From assembly GCA_013396655.1 (NCBI GenBank), contig WBMV01001232.1:372001-436000 (forward strand): a stretch of 64,000 bases of DNA. Direction: 5' to 3'. The notes below the pieces were generated by a model that was not told where the DNA came from, searched no databases, and saw nothing but the letters and a program-made list of their open reading frames with translations. A program made the position numbers and the translations under genes. Numbering within the stretch: the first letter of the stretch is position 1; every line of letters begins with the position of its first letter. Shown one piece after another: positions 50,455-61,802 of this stretch. This stretch comes from Campylorhamphus procurvoides. Its lineage: Eukaryota; Chordata; Aves; Passeriformes; Dendrocolaptidae.

Positions 50455-51462
50455 AAATATTAGTTATTTACAGTTCCCAAGCAGTTCTTGTATTAGTGCA
50501 TGACAGTATATTGCTTTAAATATGTTTTTGAAGTCAGATACTATCACCAGCAATCTTTGAGCCTTATTAACATGCTACAATTTTAGACTTAATAACAAGT
50601 TTTATTCTATATGCTGAGTGAGTCTTTCACAGGCACTGGCTGTTGCTGCCAGCAGGTAACACACCTGAATAAAGTGGGAAGACCAACTGAGGGTTCTCCC
50701 CTACAATGTTGGCTTATCCCCCTGAAAAAGGCAATCAAATCACCCTCTGATCCAGCAGGACTGTTCAGTGAATGGTCCGCATAACAGAATGCTGACAAAC
50801 TGGTTGGGCATGAGGGTCTCAGCTTCCTGGGGCACTGACAGATAAATAAATCACTAATAATCAATAAGATAAATAAATCTTGATGCAAGTTAAGACAGAT
50901 AATATTTACATCTCAGAAATCAGTATTAAATGTAGTTTGTTTTGTTTAGCATGGAAGTAGTCCAGTGTAAAACAGTACATTGTCATCATTAAGTTCCAAA
51001 CCAAATCCTGTTCTCAACATAAGGTTGCATTTTAAAAATCAGCAGAGCTAATGAAGGAACCTCTTGTTACTAATGGAAAATGTATGACTTTTGATTGACC
51101 ATTCCTAACTTCTACCGGCTTTCCTAAATATCCGAGGAATCCCTTGCAATTCTTGCAATGTGTAATAATAATAATAATAATAATAATAATCATCAGCAGC
51201 AGCACAATTGAAAGAGAAAAGGTGTAGTTATAAGATACTGTTTAAAGTTTCAAAGTTCTTTATCTTACAACCAAGAACACAAATTAGTGCAAATGAGTTC
51301 TGCTCAATACTTCACAGAGTATTTTGATCTATTTTCTTTCCCAAATACTTTATCTGATTCTAGTAGAGTATATTTTGCCATCTTGCCTAAATATAGGAGT
51401 GATCAATTTTTAACAGTTACTTTTCTGATCTACTGTATTAGTATAATGCAAACTTTTGTTAT
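50455..51462. other. non-coding stretch with (AAT)n microsatellite
   Basis: A GC-richer patch at 50630-50845 gives a 93-codon minus-strand frame without recognisable domain. It could be part of an unknown repeat. The rest is AT-rich. Confidence 0.5.
51163..51190. repeat. (AAT)n microsatellite followed by CAG units
   Basis: About nine AAT units, then a short cagcagcag stretch (51194-51202). Confidence 0.9.
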
Positions 51463-51467
51463 ATTCA

Positions 51468-52074
51468 TGTTGGAGTTTCAAAGCCTAAGAGGGAATTCCT
51501 TCCAAAAAGGTTTGGAGCCAACGCCCTGGTGTGGTGGGGATGGTAAACAGAGGATACAAAGGATGTGTGTATTTTGATTTTATCTGCCTTAAGCACAGCT
51601 TTTGTTCTGATCTCCCTGAAGTCTGGGAGGCGAGAAAACTGGTTTTTCTAGTTTTCCTGTGCGAGGCAGGAGCTCAGTCTCTCGTCGGAGCGAGGAGGAT
51701 GGGGACACAGACACTGGGATCCTAGCATTACTGGATACTGGATTTGTGTTATTTTTTTTTTTTCCTTTCCCCAACATCGACTGTTTTCATCCATGAGTGA
51801 TCATAACTACTACAAAGCTTGCCATAAGGAAAAGAGGTGGGAGAAAAGCTCCAGTTTCCCTGCCCCTGCGAAGACAGGATTGCTGCTGCTTTTGCTTTTC
51901 CATTTCTCCTCTCATGGGAACCAACCTGGGAACNATATGTTGTGGTTAAGAATTGTAATTTTTTTTTTCTTTATATATATTTTTCCCTAATTAAAGTTCT
52001 GTTTTCTAAATTTAAAAGGAGAGGGATTATTTCTTGGCCAGCATAATATTTTAGTTCTCTCTTGAACAAAGACA
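51468..52074 (+). mobile_element. ERVL-type solo LTR with perfect 5-bp target duplication
   Basis: The 607-bp element starts TGTTGGAGTTTC and ends TTGAACAAAGACA. It is flanked by ATTCA at 51463-51467 and 52075-52079. The last 120 bp or so (gtggttaagaattg, attaaagttctg with ATTAAA at 51990-51995, then ggagagggattattt) are nearly the same as the minus-strand LTR at 40414-41127. The first 450 bp differ. It contains one unresolved base at 51934. No internal region attached. Confidence 0.92.
51934..51934. other. single ambiguous base (N)
   Basis: The only N in the window lies inside the LTR at 51468-52074. It probably reflects an unresolved consensus base in repetitive sequence. Confidence 0.95.
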
Positions 52075-52079
52075 ATTCA

Positions 52080-53348
52080 GTAGCTGGAAAAGACCTACCT
52101 GCCTAATTATTTTTTCCACTCAAGGTTGACAAAAGGATAAAGAAAGGTCTCTATCATTTAGAATTAGGCCAGTCATTTAAAGTTACAGATTCAGCTATCT
52201 ACTTTGTATTCAAGGAGTAGAGATAAATACCTCTGAATACTTCACTGTGTAGGATTTTTTTAATTGCATTGTGAATGTGTTCTGAATTGTTCACTTCTTT
52301 TTTATTCTTACAGTAAGTTATATCTATACCTTGTGTATTTGTTGTTCTGGTCATATTCCTACAAGATGGTCGTCTTCATTCCTGCCATTAGGCAGGATGA
52401 TTCTACACCCTGGGAATACCCAGAATACCAATTGAATTGCTAAATAGTTCACCTGAAACCCATCTGTTATGCAGTGAATGTAATTTCATCTTCTTTTATA
52501 AAAGTAGAAGTTAAAATTGCAACTCATTCCCTACTAGACCTTTTCTAGTTTGAATATTTCATTTGTTCATTTAATTCCTAAGTGACATACTGTATTTTGT
52601 CAAGTGAGTCGCATCATAGTTTGTTACATCACTTTACAATAGTTAATGCATTTTGGCAGGTGTAACCCTTTGGGTCCATCAGTCACTGAATTAGGTTCTT
52701 TATAATCTTCTTTATTATTCTGTGCATGTCATTTGCATTCTTCTTGTAAAGAATGCAAAATTTTATGTGGCCAAAGAGTATGCACACTGAAAAGAGGCCA
52801 AACAGTAAGTGACAAAAAAGCTTTTAGAGTAATTAAAGAGGTTTTTCTGAAGAAGAATGCACTTCCAAAATGAAATTGTTAAAATTTTCAAAGCTCCTGT
52901 GATTACTCTTTTCTATTATATTTGAAATACTCATTTGAGTGATCAAATTATATTTGGAATGATTTAGATTTAACATATTGGTAATGAATATTTCAAGTGA
53001 AATTCTAAAATGGAAGCAGAGCTTCATACATAGAGGGAATCAAAGTCAGAGATATTGTATTCTTTCCCTTAATATTAAAGGTGATTCATAAAATTAAATA
53101 ATCTATCTTCACACATGTACTGAGAACATACAGTTGTTTATAAATGATAGACATCAAGCCTGAGATTTTAACTGTCACCTGCCACCCAAAACAGATAATG
53201 AAAGAGTTCTTCAGAATTTTAATGCTTGTATAAAAAGTTTTGTTATATTTCAGAAGTTCTAAAGAATAAGAAGAAAGTTAAAATTATATTAACATTCTAA
53301 AGATGGATGATGGTGATCAGAATCACATTAAAGAATGACTGATAGCAG
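52080..53348. other. non-coding stretch, no gene seen
   Basis: AT-rich; nothing recognised. Confidence 0.6.
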
Positions 53349-53865
53349 TGGGTTGACCCCAGCCAGCAACTATGCACTCACCAGCTACTCTCTCACTCTT
53401 GCCCAGAAGGATGCTGGAGAGAATAAGGGCAAAAGCATGAAGAGCTTCTGAATCAAGATACAGTTTAATAAGTGAAGGGTAAAAAAAGAGAAAAAAAAAT
53501 TGCTACAAAGGTCACCCATCACCACCTCCCTCCAACAGACTGGTGTCCAGCCACTCACCAAACACAGACTACTCGGGAAAAACTACAACCCCTCCTAGTT
53601 TTATAGCTGAGCACGATGTCATATAATATGGAATATCTCTTTAGTAACTTTGGATCTGCTGTTCTGTCTTTATACCCTCCAAATCTTTTGTCTCCTCCCA
53701 GCCTATTCACTGTACAGGTAGAGTGAAAAGTAGAAAAGGTCTTCATGCTGTGCAAGCATTGTTCAGTAATAGTTAAGACACTGGCATCATAAAAATAGAT
53801 CTAATAACTATCAACAAATGGCCTTCTCTGAGAAAACTATCTCTACTCCAACCAGACCCCACACA
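53349..53865 (-). mobile_element. ERVL-type solo LTR of a widespread avian family
   Basis: Plus-strand landmarks match, in complement, a very common avian ERV LTR: tgggttgaccccagccagc at the left end, then cagtttaataagtgaag, gagcacgatgtcat, agaaaaggtcttcatgctgt and a right end of ...accccacaca. On the minus strand a TATA box (TATAAAA, complement of 53599-53605) is followed by attaaa-type sequence (complement near 53463-53470). The flanks do not match, so the ends are approximate. Divergence is higher than in the LTRs with intact duplications, so this is an older insertion. Confidence 0.8.
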
Positions 53866-56541
53866 TTGATACAGCATTCAATCAACATGAAATAATAAAA
53901 CATGTGCTGGGTAATATAGCCCTATCAAACATAGTAATCAACATCTGAAAAAGTGCCTCAGGAAACAACACACACCTTTCTCATACAAACATCAGGTAGC
54001 TTCAGTTGTAAGTAAGGTTAGCTAAAGAAGGACACTGACAAAGACCTATATATAGCAAGGAAAGAGAATATTTTTGTATATCCAGATAAAGTCACACAGT
54101 AGGGAGCAAGAATATAATGACTGATGAATACAGAGCAGATTGCCCAAAAGTGAGTGACCAATTTGAGCCGTATCCTAGATGGGACTTAACTAATCTTTCT
54201 TTAAACAGGTGAAAATGAAGTAAACAAATATTTTGTAAGGTCATTGATGTGGATTCCCACAATTCAGGAAAGAGATGGATTCACTTGAATAAGTTTTAAG
54301 AAGAAATACAGGATGCTTGATCAAAAGAGTGAAATGTTCATCTTTTTTCACCTGAATATAGAGAACATAAAGGAAAGTTCTGATTGTGGATTAGAGCTGC
54401 CTGCAATATTCCAGGTAGTTGGTTATAAGAGTGGTGATATATGTGTGGTTATATATCATTAAACTTGTGCCAAATGTCAAAACTAATGCTTTATGTTATT
54501 AACATCTTGAAATTTTAAAATAATCTTCTACAACCTCAATTTTAAAATAATCTTCTACACAGAAGCACAAATAGACATAACTTCAACCAGTTCAGACCTG
54601 GTTTGGGACTAAAATGCTGACTACAGAATCTTACAGTAAGATTTGCAAGACTGTAAACAAATACTTGTCTTCACTGTGACATACCAGCACAGGCAGAATA
54701 ATGTGGAGGCTATGCCACAATCTTTGGTGGGTGCAGTCCTGAACTATATACTACAACAGAACCTCTTTTAAATTTTGCATGTCTCTGGGGAGCAAATATT
54801 TGGCTCGGCTTGTGCTCTGCAGTAGAAAATGACTATAATTTCTTCAACACACTGTTTTTCTAGATACTGCGATTAACGTTTCCTATTTTTGAGAGTTGTT
54901 CTTTCACACTAAGTGATGCAGTGCAGTATGATTGGCTCACATGGACACAGTATATATGTTTACAATCTCTCAGCTGCAAAGATATATGCAAAGTAATGAA
55001 TTTTTGTAAAATATGGCTTTGTGGGCACCTGCTAACCAACCAAGTTTAACTCCTTACAGTCCAAGTGTTTTCACCACTGATGTTGCACTAGTATGAGCCA
55101 CAACTTTCACATAGCCAAGTTTTAAAATTCAATGTAACCGAGAGCTCCTAGAAGTAAAGGAAGAACAAGGTCAAACAGCTTTTAGAGTTTGTTTGTTTGT
55201 TTGGGTTTTTTTGTGTGTTTTTTCTTTCTTTTTTTTTTTTATGGAACCCTCAGGATCAGCTGAAAAATTATTAAATGATTCTGCTAATTTATGTCAAGCT
55301 ACTGTCTGTAAGCAGACACTTAAATATAAAACTTGACTTTCTGTCCAACTAGGTTTAAAAATATTTTTAATACAGAAAGTTGAACATTTCTCTTGATATT
55401 TCACTTTCCTTTTCTTATAGTTGCAATTGAATATCATATAGAAATGTCTAATAGTTCTTTCTAGCCTCATACTAGAAGCGTGGAAAGGTTAAGTCGTTAT
55501 ATTTTACTTGAGTAAAATTTTGACAAAATTATGTGAAATAGAAATCTTCCTTATTGATTTGTCTTATTTTGATATCCACATAGCTTTGTGCAAATGAATT
55601 GTCCGTGTAATTATTCTAATATTAATGTACTGTTTTCTCTTTTAACCTTAGCCTAGATTAAAAAAAAAATCCAATTATTCCACCAATTTTCTCAAAAATG
55701 TTCTTTAATCTTCAGCTGTTCTTGACTCTCCTTGAAGAGTACTTTCCTCTACCATGCTCATGGAGAAATAATATATTACCACATTTGCTTCTTTGTCTTA
55801 AAGTCTGAGAAATCACTCCACTTATTCATGCTTACATCTGCAGCCATTATCCGATATCAAAAAAACAAAAAAAAAAATATGGTAGCTAAATGGATAGGAA
55901 AAAAGTGACTTCATATAAAATCTCCACATAGACTACAGCATTATCATAGATAAATAGTACAATAAAATATAGTTATTGAAGAGCTCTCATTATTACACAA
56001 TTGAAAATCTGAAGATTTCAGTGACTGCTGTGCACCTCCTTTAACACAACATCAGATTTGAGATTAAAAATATTTTAGGTGAACATTGAAATAACAGCTA
56101 CCACCAAAACAGTTATATCAGATATAGTCTATCCAGTTCTCAGAAATTTATATAAGTGAAAAGAGCAACCAAGGTGTAATTTAAAATAATTCTAAAGATG
56201 TTATTTCAAAATACAATATTACCTTTATTTTCTTAAGTTATCAGCTCAGGCAGTTTTCACATTTCCTTACAAGCTAGGGGATTTATTTCAGGGAGTTGAA
56301 AGGGCAAATGTGGGTAAAGCAAAACAATTTCTCAGGTTATTTCTCCCAGACCATAAAAGCTCCTCTGAACTGTCATGAAGTTAAAAATACCATCACTTAG
56401 GCTTTCTTGACAAGAAGCCTTATTTAAAAAAACCAAAAAATACAAAAAAAAAATTGAGATTTACTTTATGGTTACATAATTTTTTACACATTGCAATGTC
56501 ACACTGAAGAAGAAAGAACAAAGAACAAGAGAGCAGATTTT
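53866..56541. other. non-coding stretch, no gene seen
   Basis: AT-rich. Holds the 27-bp tandem duplication listed below and a G/T-rich tract ending in a T run at 55187-55240. No frames of note. Confidence 0.6.
54512..54559. repeat. 27-bp direct tandem duplication
   Basis: attttaaaataatcttctac plus one base recurs exactly at 54512-54532 and 54539-54559, separated by six bases. This is a simple local duplication of 27-bp period. Confidence 0.85.
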
Positions 56542-56546
56542 TTAAC

Positions 56547-57390
56547 TGTCCTGGTTACAGAGACGGGGTGGAGCTTAGTGACATGTGGCTGTGGCTGCCT
56601 TGTTACTCTATGCCACCTACCACATTGCTAGTAGGTGTAATTTTGAAGGGAAGAAAAGGCGAGTGCAGCCCTGGAAGGGAGCCACTTTGCACCCTCTCTC
56701 CAGCAGCAAGGTTGTTGGGATCAGCCCTGCAGAACCCATTCTCTGCTGCTGCTGCCCATTCTCTACCCATTCCTCTGAGATGCAGCTCCAAGATGTGGCT
56801 CTGAAAAGTGGTGCCAGTGTGGGAAACGTCGTGTGAAACCCTGCAGCAGAGGCAAGACTTGGCCAAGTCTGAGGCAAATCAAAAGAGATCAAGCAAAGCC
56901 AGATGGAGCAGGGTGGAGTGCTCCAAAGCAGCAGCACCGGTGGCAGTCATATGGAATCATGTCCAGGATCTGCGGTGGTGACATGGCACTACGCATATAA
57001 TCCAGCTCTCAGGGATTCTGTTGCCCTGGGCTCAGGGATGGGGCAGGCAGTCAGCTGGGGGGAGCACCTGCCATCTTGTTTTCGTCTGGGGAAACCACTT
57101 GGCACTGGATGTAGGAATGAAAGGCATCTTGCTTTTGTCCCAGCAGTCACACGGAACTAAGTCAAGATGGTGGACACCTTTTGTGTGTAAAGTACTTTCT
57201 CTTTTTGCATATTTTTGTTACTACTGTTGCTGCTGTTACCGTGAATTTCTTATTCCATTGTTGTTTCTTTTCAGTAGATTCTTATCTCATCTGCTAGCTC
57301 CTGCCTTGTCCCTTTCTTACCTGAAGGGGGTGAGGGGAAGAGGAATGGCTTATTGGGGGTTTAATTTCCAGCTGGTATTAAACCATCACA
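56547..57390 (+). mobile_element. ERVL-type solo LTR, 844 bp, with near-perfect 5-bp target duplication
   Basis: Starts TGTCCTGGTTACAG and ends TATTAAACCATCACA, termini typical of the passerine ERVL LTRs in this window. The flanks are ttaac (56542-56546) and ttagc (57391-57395): a 5-bp duplication with one substitution. The first 600 bp are GC-rich and give several overlapping spurious frames (56568-57160). Downstream come a T-rich section and a purine-rich block with ttaatttccagctgg just before the end. No internal region follows. Confidence 0.88.
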
Positions 57391-57395
57391 TTAGC

Positions 57396-58942
57396 TTATC
57401 TTGATTCTAAGCACATGATGCAATGTTCAAAACCACATTTTTGTCTAGTAGAACAACATGAACATTTAATCATACTGAGAAAAGGGATAAAAAATAAACT
57501 CAAAAAAATGGGAACTGTATTTGTACACATTTATTTGAATCTACTGTTATAAGTGCTATTTTGATTTTTTGTCTCTCTATAATGTGAAATTTAGTTATTT
57601 TATTTCCCTTCCCATTTATTTTAATGGTATATCTTCCTTTAGCAAACAAAACAGGATTTGTTTGGTCTATTTTCTCAACTCTACCAGAAAGAGAGATTCC
57701 TTTCATTTCAGTTAGGCTTGGTTGTTTTGGTGGGATTTTTTTTTTTGGTGTGTGTTTTTGTTTGGTTTGGTTTTTTTTTTTTTTCAGATATATCTATTTA
57801 GATTTATTATGTTGCAATTTTTCGGCAACCATTCTTTGCTAACATGCCTGTCTTCTTACTTACAGTGTTTTATATGACATCAGCTTCTGCTTGCATTACT
57901 TCAGGCATACTTCATTTATATTGAAAGGTTGTCTCAAGCATATAGACATTAAAAAACTCATAACACCATCTTAGCAGCAGTTCCTATTAACGCAGCATCT
58001 GTGCAGTTTTCTCTCCTGACATTACCACTATTTTAGTAGAGATTCAGTCAAAAGAAGGCTATATTAACTTAAATAGACATCAGCATAGAATCACTGTACG
58101 AGTTAGCCCTAGTATATGTAATTCTTGTGAATGTAAAGAAATAATACAGTTATGGAAAGTGAATGACCATTAAAACTCTTTGAGACCATTATATTTTGTC
58201 ATTTGTAAGATATAACTAATACACTGTATACAGAAACCTTTTTCCTATGTAATAAATTTTAGTATGCTTAGATGTGTAAAATAAATCTAGAAGTAAAGTT
58301 CCATATTAAGAAACGATGAGACTCTAATCTAGTTTCTAAGCAATTTTAAGATGCAGAAGTGTACTTTAAAGTACATTGATTTTAATTTAAACTACCTCCT
58401 TTTAAAGCAAAAACTTTAATGGTACTGGGAAGAAAAATAATTTATGCAGACAATATATGAGCTTCTGTGGAATATAATAGTCAACATTACATGGGCATAA
58501 AAACTTTCAAATTGGATCACAATTTTCTCTTCAGTTCAGAATTCTGACTAAAGAATAGCCAGTGTTTAAAGTAAAAATTTGAGGAAGAAGGTGAGAAAGA
58601 AATGATCCTTTCTCTAAGCTTCTGAGAATCAGTATGCCACATAATTCCAGAGATGGTGTTGCAAGTAGGTCATTGCTTTTGACACTACCAATTTCCTTCA
58701 TTAATTTCTTAATGCCTTCTTTAACCTTTTTATACTTGCTTACTTCTTGTTAAAATGTTGCAATTATTCACCCAAGTCCTTTTCATGTTGTGTTAAAAAA
58801 TACTGCCCTTTGTTTTAAACTTGCTACTTGGCAATTTCAAATTGGGCTCACTGGGATTTTTTTCCCAAACTTCTCCTTCCTATTCCTTATCATGTAGCTT
58901 TCTACCTATAAAATGCTTGTCACTGTCTCATTTAATTTCTTC
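57396..58942. other. non-coding stretch, no gene seen
   Basis: AT-rich. A G/T-rich tract at 57716-57786 ends in a long T run. No recognisable transposon. Confidence 0.6.
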
Positions 58943-58946
58943 CTAC

Positions 58947-59448
58947 TGATGCCTAAAATCCTGGAAGATAGGCACTCAGACAAAACATTAATGGAGAAAG
59001 ATAGACAGTACCTTTATTGGGAGATCGGAGGCTTCGGGCCTCCGCTGGGCCCACCAGATGCACGCCATTTCAACAAGGATCCCCGCTTCCGAAAATCCCT
59101 GAAGAACCCCACCCTCAGTAGGGCTACAGCTTTTATACCCTTCTAAACAATTAACATATGAGATATCCATAACCAATCATAATTTCTAATTCCCTCGGTG
59201 GTCCACCCATCAGGGTCCTGGGCTATGCCCCCTGGACCACCTCCAACAGTTTCTGGGCTCTTCTATTGTTTTGACTTCAAGTTATCTTGCAGGTGGCTCT
59301 GAAAAAGCATCATGACCTTCAGAAAGCCTGAGAATATGTGAGAAAATCCCTTTAGTAACTTCAAACACCCCTTAATATGTGAGCAAGAAAACCCTCAACT
59401 CCAAAACTCTAAAAATCTACAAAATCCACCCCAAACCTTTAGGCATCA
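58947..59448 (-). mobile_element. class I (ERV1-like) solo LTR with 11-bp terminal inverted repeats and 4-bp target duplication
   Basis: The 502-bp element has perfect 11-bp inverted termini, TGATGCCTAAA (58947-58957) and TTTAGGCATCA (59438-59448). It is flanked by CTAC at 58943-58946 and 59449-59452. A 4-bp duplication is usual for class I (gammaretrovirus-like) insertions. Read on the minus strand it has an ATTGG (inverted CCAAT) element (complement of 59173-59177), a TATA box (TATAAAAG, complement of 59130-59137), and AATAAA about 115 bp downstream (complement of 59013-59018), giving a normal U3-R-U5 order. No internal region. Not related to the other LTRs here. Confidence 0.9.
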
Positions 59449-59452
59449 CTAC

Positions 59453-60135
59453 AAAGAAGCTGTTCCATATCTGTGATCATCCCATTATTCCCCTTTTTAA
59501 ATTCCTAGTTATTTTATTCAGAATTAAATATGCTAAACACAGAATTTAAGATACACTTTGCATTTCAGTAATAATATCTGCTCCTAGGAATACAGGAAAG
59601 TGTATTTTTAAAACAAAAAACGTGGTTATTTTCCTCCTTTATCTTGTTTCACGAAGGTGCTACTGCAGCAGGTCACAACAGTTATTCCTTGTTTACAGAA
59701 CTGCGGAAGAAGAATCATAGGCACAAAAACTTGCCTTAACAGTGTTTATTTGCAGTACTTCCAGTTTAATTTTTTTTAGAAGCCCACAATTTTTCTGGTG
59801 AAAAGAGTAGCCATGCATTCTTCAAAGCCGAGGAATGTTATAGAAAAAGCTGTGACATCTTGTCCATTGAAAATATCTTCATGGAGTCACACACTGCAGA
59901 ATTAAGAGTGGTATTTAGGATTTTTACTGAAAAAAAAAAAAAACTTATGGAATTTGTGGGTTAAAGCTAGTCCAGGGTCAAGTCCATGGACTTCAAATGT
60001 AAGAAAAAAATACTCCTGTCTGAGTATGTAAGAAAAGAGCCTGATGTCTATTCATATTTTCAATATAGGCTGCTGTAATTTTAAAACTTTTCATTGTTTC
60101 CAAAATCACATTAACGTGTTCAGAATTAAATTTGC
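59453..60135. other. non-coding stretch, no gene seen
   Basis: AT-rich with a 13-A run at about 59930-59942; nothing else recognised. Confidence 0.6.
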
Positions 60136-60635
60136 TTCCTCAGCTGCTCCTCATCAGTCTTGTGCTCCAGATACTTCACCAACTCTGTTGCCCTTCTCTA
60201 TACACATTACAACACCTCAATGTCTTCTTCTAGTGTGGGGCCCAAAGCAACACAGGATTTGAAGTGCAGCCCCACCAGTTCCAAGTACAGGGGCATGATC
60301 ATTTCCCTAGTCCTGCTGACCTCACTATTGCCGATACAAGCCACTGTGCCATTGACGTTCTTGGCCACCTGGACACACTGCTGGCTCATGTTCAGCCAGC
60401 TGTTGACCAGCAACCCCAGTTCTTTTTTGGCCAAATAGCTTTCCAGCCACTGTGCCCCCAACCTGTAGTTGGGTTGTGGTGACCCAAGTGCACGACTCAG
60501 CACTCTGCCTCACAAAAACCTCATATAACTGGTCTTGGCCTACCAATCCCTCTCCAGAGCCTTCATAACCTCCAGCAAATCAACACTCCCACCCATCTTT
60601 GGCAAAATTGGCTGCCTGCAAACTGACTTGACTAA
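60136..60635 (-). mobile_element. CR1 LINE, inverted 5' segment of a twin-primed insertion
   Basis: Read on the minus strand this is CR1 reverse-transcriptase C-terminal coding sequence. The frame 60207-60503 (98 aa) contains KKELGLLVNSWLNMSQQC, then VAKNVNGTVACIG and LVGLHFKSCVALGP. The preceding part (60540-60630) matches the region after motif C. It is broken by frameshifts. The segment lies head to head with the sense 3' end at 60640-60961 and covers the part of CR1 just upstream of it. Confidence 0.88.
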
Positions 60636-60639
60636 GCAG

Positions 60640-60961
60640 AGAGGCAAAAATTGATCTCTTCTCTCTGGCGACCAGTGACAGGACCCAAGTGAATGGCATG
60701 AAGCTGTGTGAGGGAGGCTTAGGTTGGATATTAAGAGAAGGCACTTTACCCAGAGGGTGGCTGGGCACTGGAACAGGCTCCCCAGGAAAGTAGTCACAGA
60801 CCCAAGCCTGACAGAGTTCAAGAAGCATTTGGACAATGCTATCAGGCACATACTGGGATTCTTGGGACTGTCCTGTGCAGGGCCAGGAGCTGGACTTCAG
60901 TGATCCTTGTGGGTCCCTTCCAACTCAGAATATTCTATGGTTCTATGATTCCATGATTCTA
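60640..60961 (+). mobile_element. CR1 LINE, sense 3' segment of the same insertion
   Basis: Starts in CR1 at ttgatctcttctctctggc followed by accagtgacagg. It continues through ttaggttggatattaagag and gggtggctgggcactgg to the 3' UTR (gatccttgtgggtcccttcc) and the tail (ttctatggttctatgattcc, then atgattct at 60953-60960). About 80-100 bp of CR1, between the end of the inverted piece and the start of this piece, is missing. Confidence 0.93.
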
Positions 60962-61334
60962 TTAAATTAATAATTGAGTGCTTATGGGCAAATATCAGGA
61001 ATATTTATAGGTAATCTGAAACTATAGTAGAAATCTTTTTCAGAATCTCACAAAAAAAAAAAAGTCATCTTCTACTAATCTTATTTAGTACCAGCAGCCT
61101 TCAAAAAATATTAAACTAGAAAAATTTACTGTAGTAAAAATCTGGGATAACCTGTACTGACTATACTGTATTTAATAAAGCCTTTGTGGGTATGAAACCG
61201 ATAATTTATCTGCAAGTTTTTAGGATGTCAGGTTAATGCTTATGGGATAACTTAGCATCTTCTTTGCAATTTTCCTCTGATGAATAACCACAGGTTTTAA
61301 TTCTGGACATATTTTTGAGACTGGACAACAGGAG
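60962..61334. other. non-coding spacer between CR1 and LTR
   Basis: AT-rich, with an 11-A run at about 61052-61062. No gene or element recognised. Confidence 0.6.
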
Positions 61335-61540
61335 GGGATATGTCGGGATACAGGCATTTGAATACCAGAAGTGGAGAAAAGATCGTGAAGAGAAGAAGGA
61401 AAAATCCAAACTTGAACCATCATTGAAGGCTGCCCGCCTGTTGAGTGAAGAGAGAGTTGAAAGTTTTAAAATTTGCAGTTAGTTAGTAGTTCTCTGTATT
61501 AGAGTAGTTATAATTACATTTCTATTGTTCATTTGTTCCT

Positions 61541-61603
61541 ATTGGTTAATGTACCCCAGTTACAACCCTATGATTGGCCATCCTTTTCCTTTTTTCCTAT
61601 TGG
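61541..61603 (+). promoter_or_regulatory. three inverted CCAAT boxes in LTR U3
   Basis: ATTGG at 61541, 61573 and 61599 gives spacings of 32 and 26 bp, against 32 and 25 bp in the LTR at 11028. These are candidate NF-Y sites. Confidence 0.6.
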
Positions 61604-61773
61604 CCAGCCTGTGGTGCAGTGTACCTGTGCCATATATGGCTGGCCTCTCCTTTGCCCCTCCTACTCCTTGCCTTATATAGTGAAGCCCGTCCCATTTTTC
61701 TGTTATATGTCGCAGACCTATGAAGCTCCTCCCTTAACCACGCCCGCTTTCTAGAACCTTCCCTAACTGACCC

Positions 61774-61802
61774 TATAAAAGCCCATGCTCCCTCAGAATA
61801 AA
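61774..61802 (+). promoter_or_regulatory. LTR TATA box followed closely by polyadenylation signal
   Basis: tataaaa (61774-61780) and AATAAA (61797-61802) are 23 bp apart start to start, identical to the spacing at 11362-11390. Confidence 0.65.

Noticed and set aside
56568..57160. Several overlapping frames that could pass for small secreted proteins
   Set aside because: All lie inside the 844-bp solo LTR with recognised termini and a near-perfect target duplication.
60136..60961. Two independent CR1 insertions in opposite orientation
   Set aside because: The segments are from adjacent regions of the element, abut directly and look similarly diverged; a single twin-primed insertion is simpler. 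Not fully excluded.
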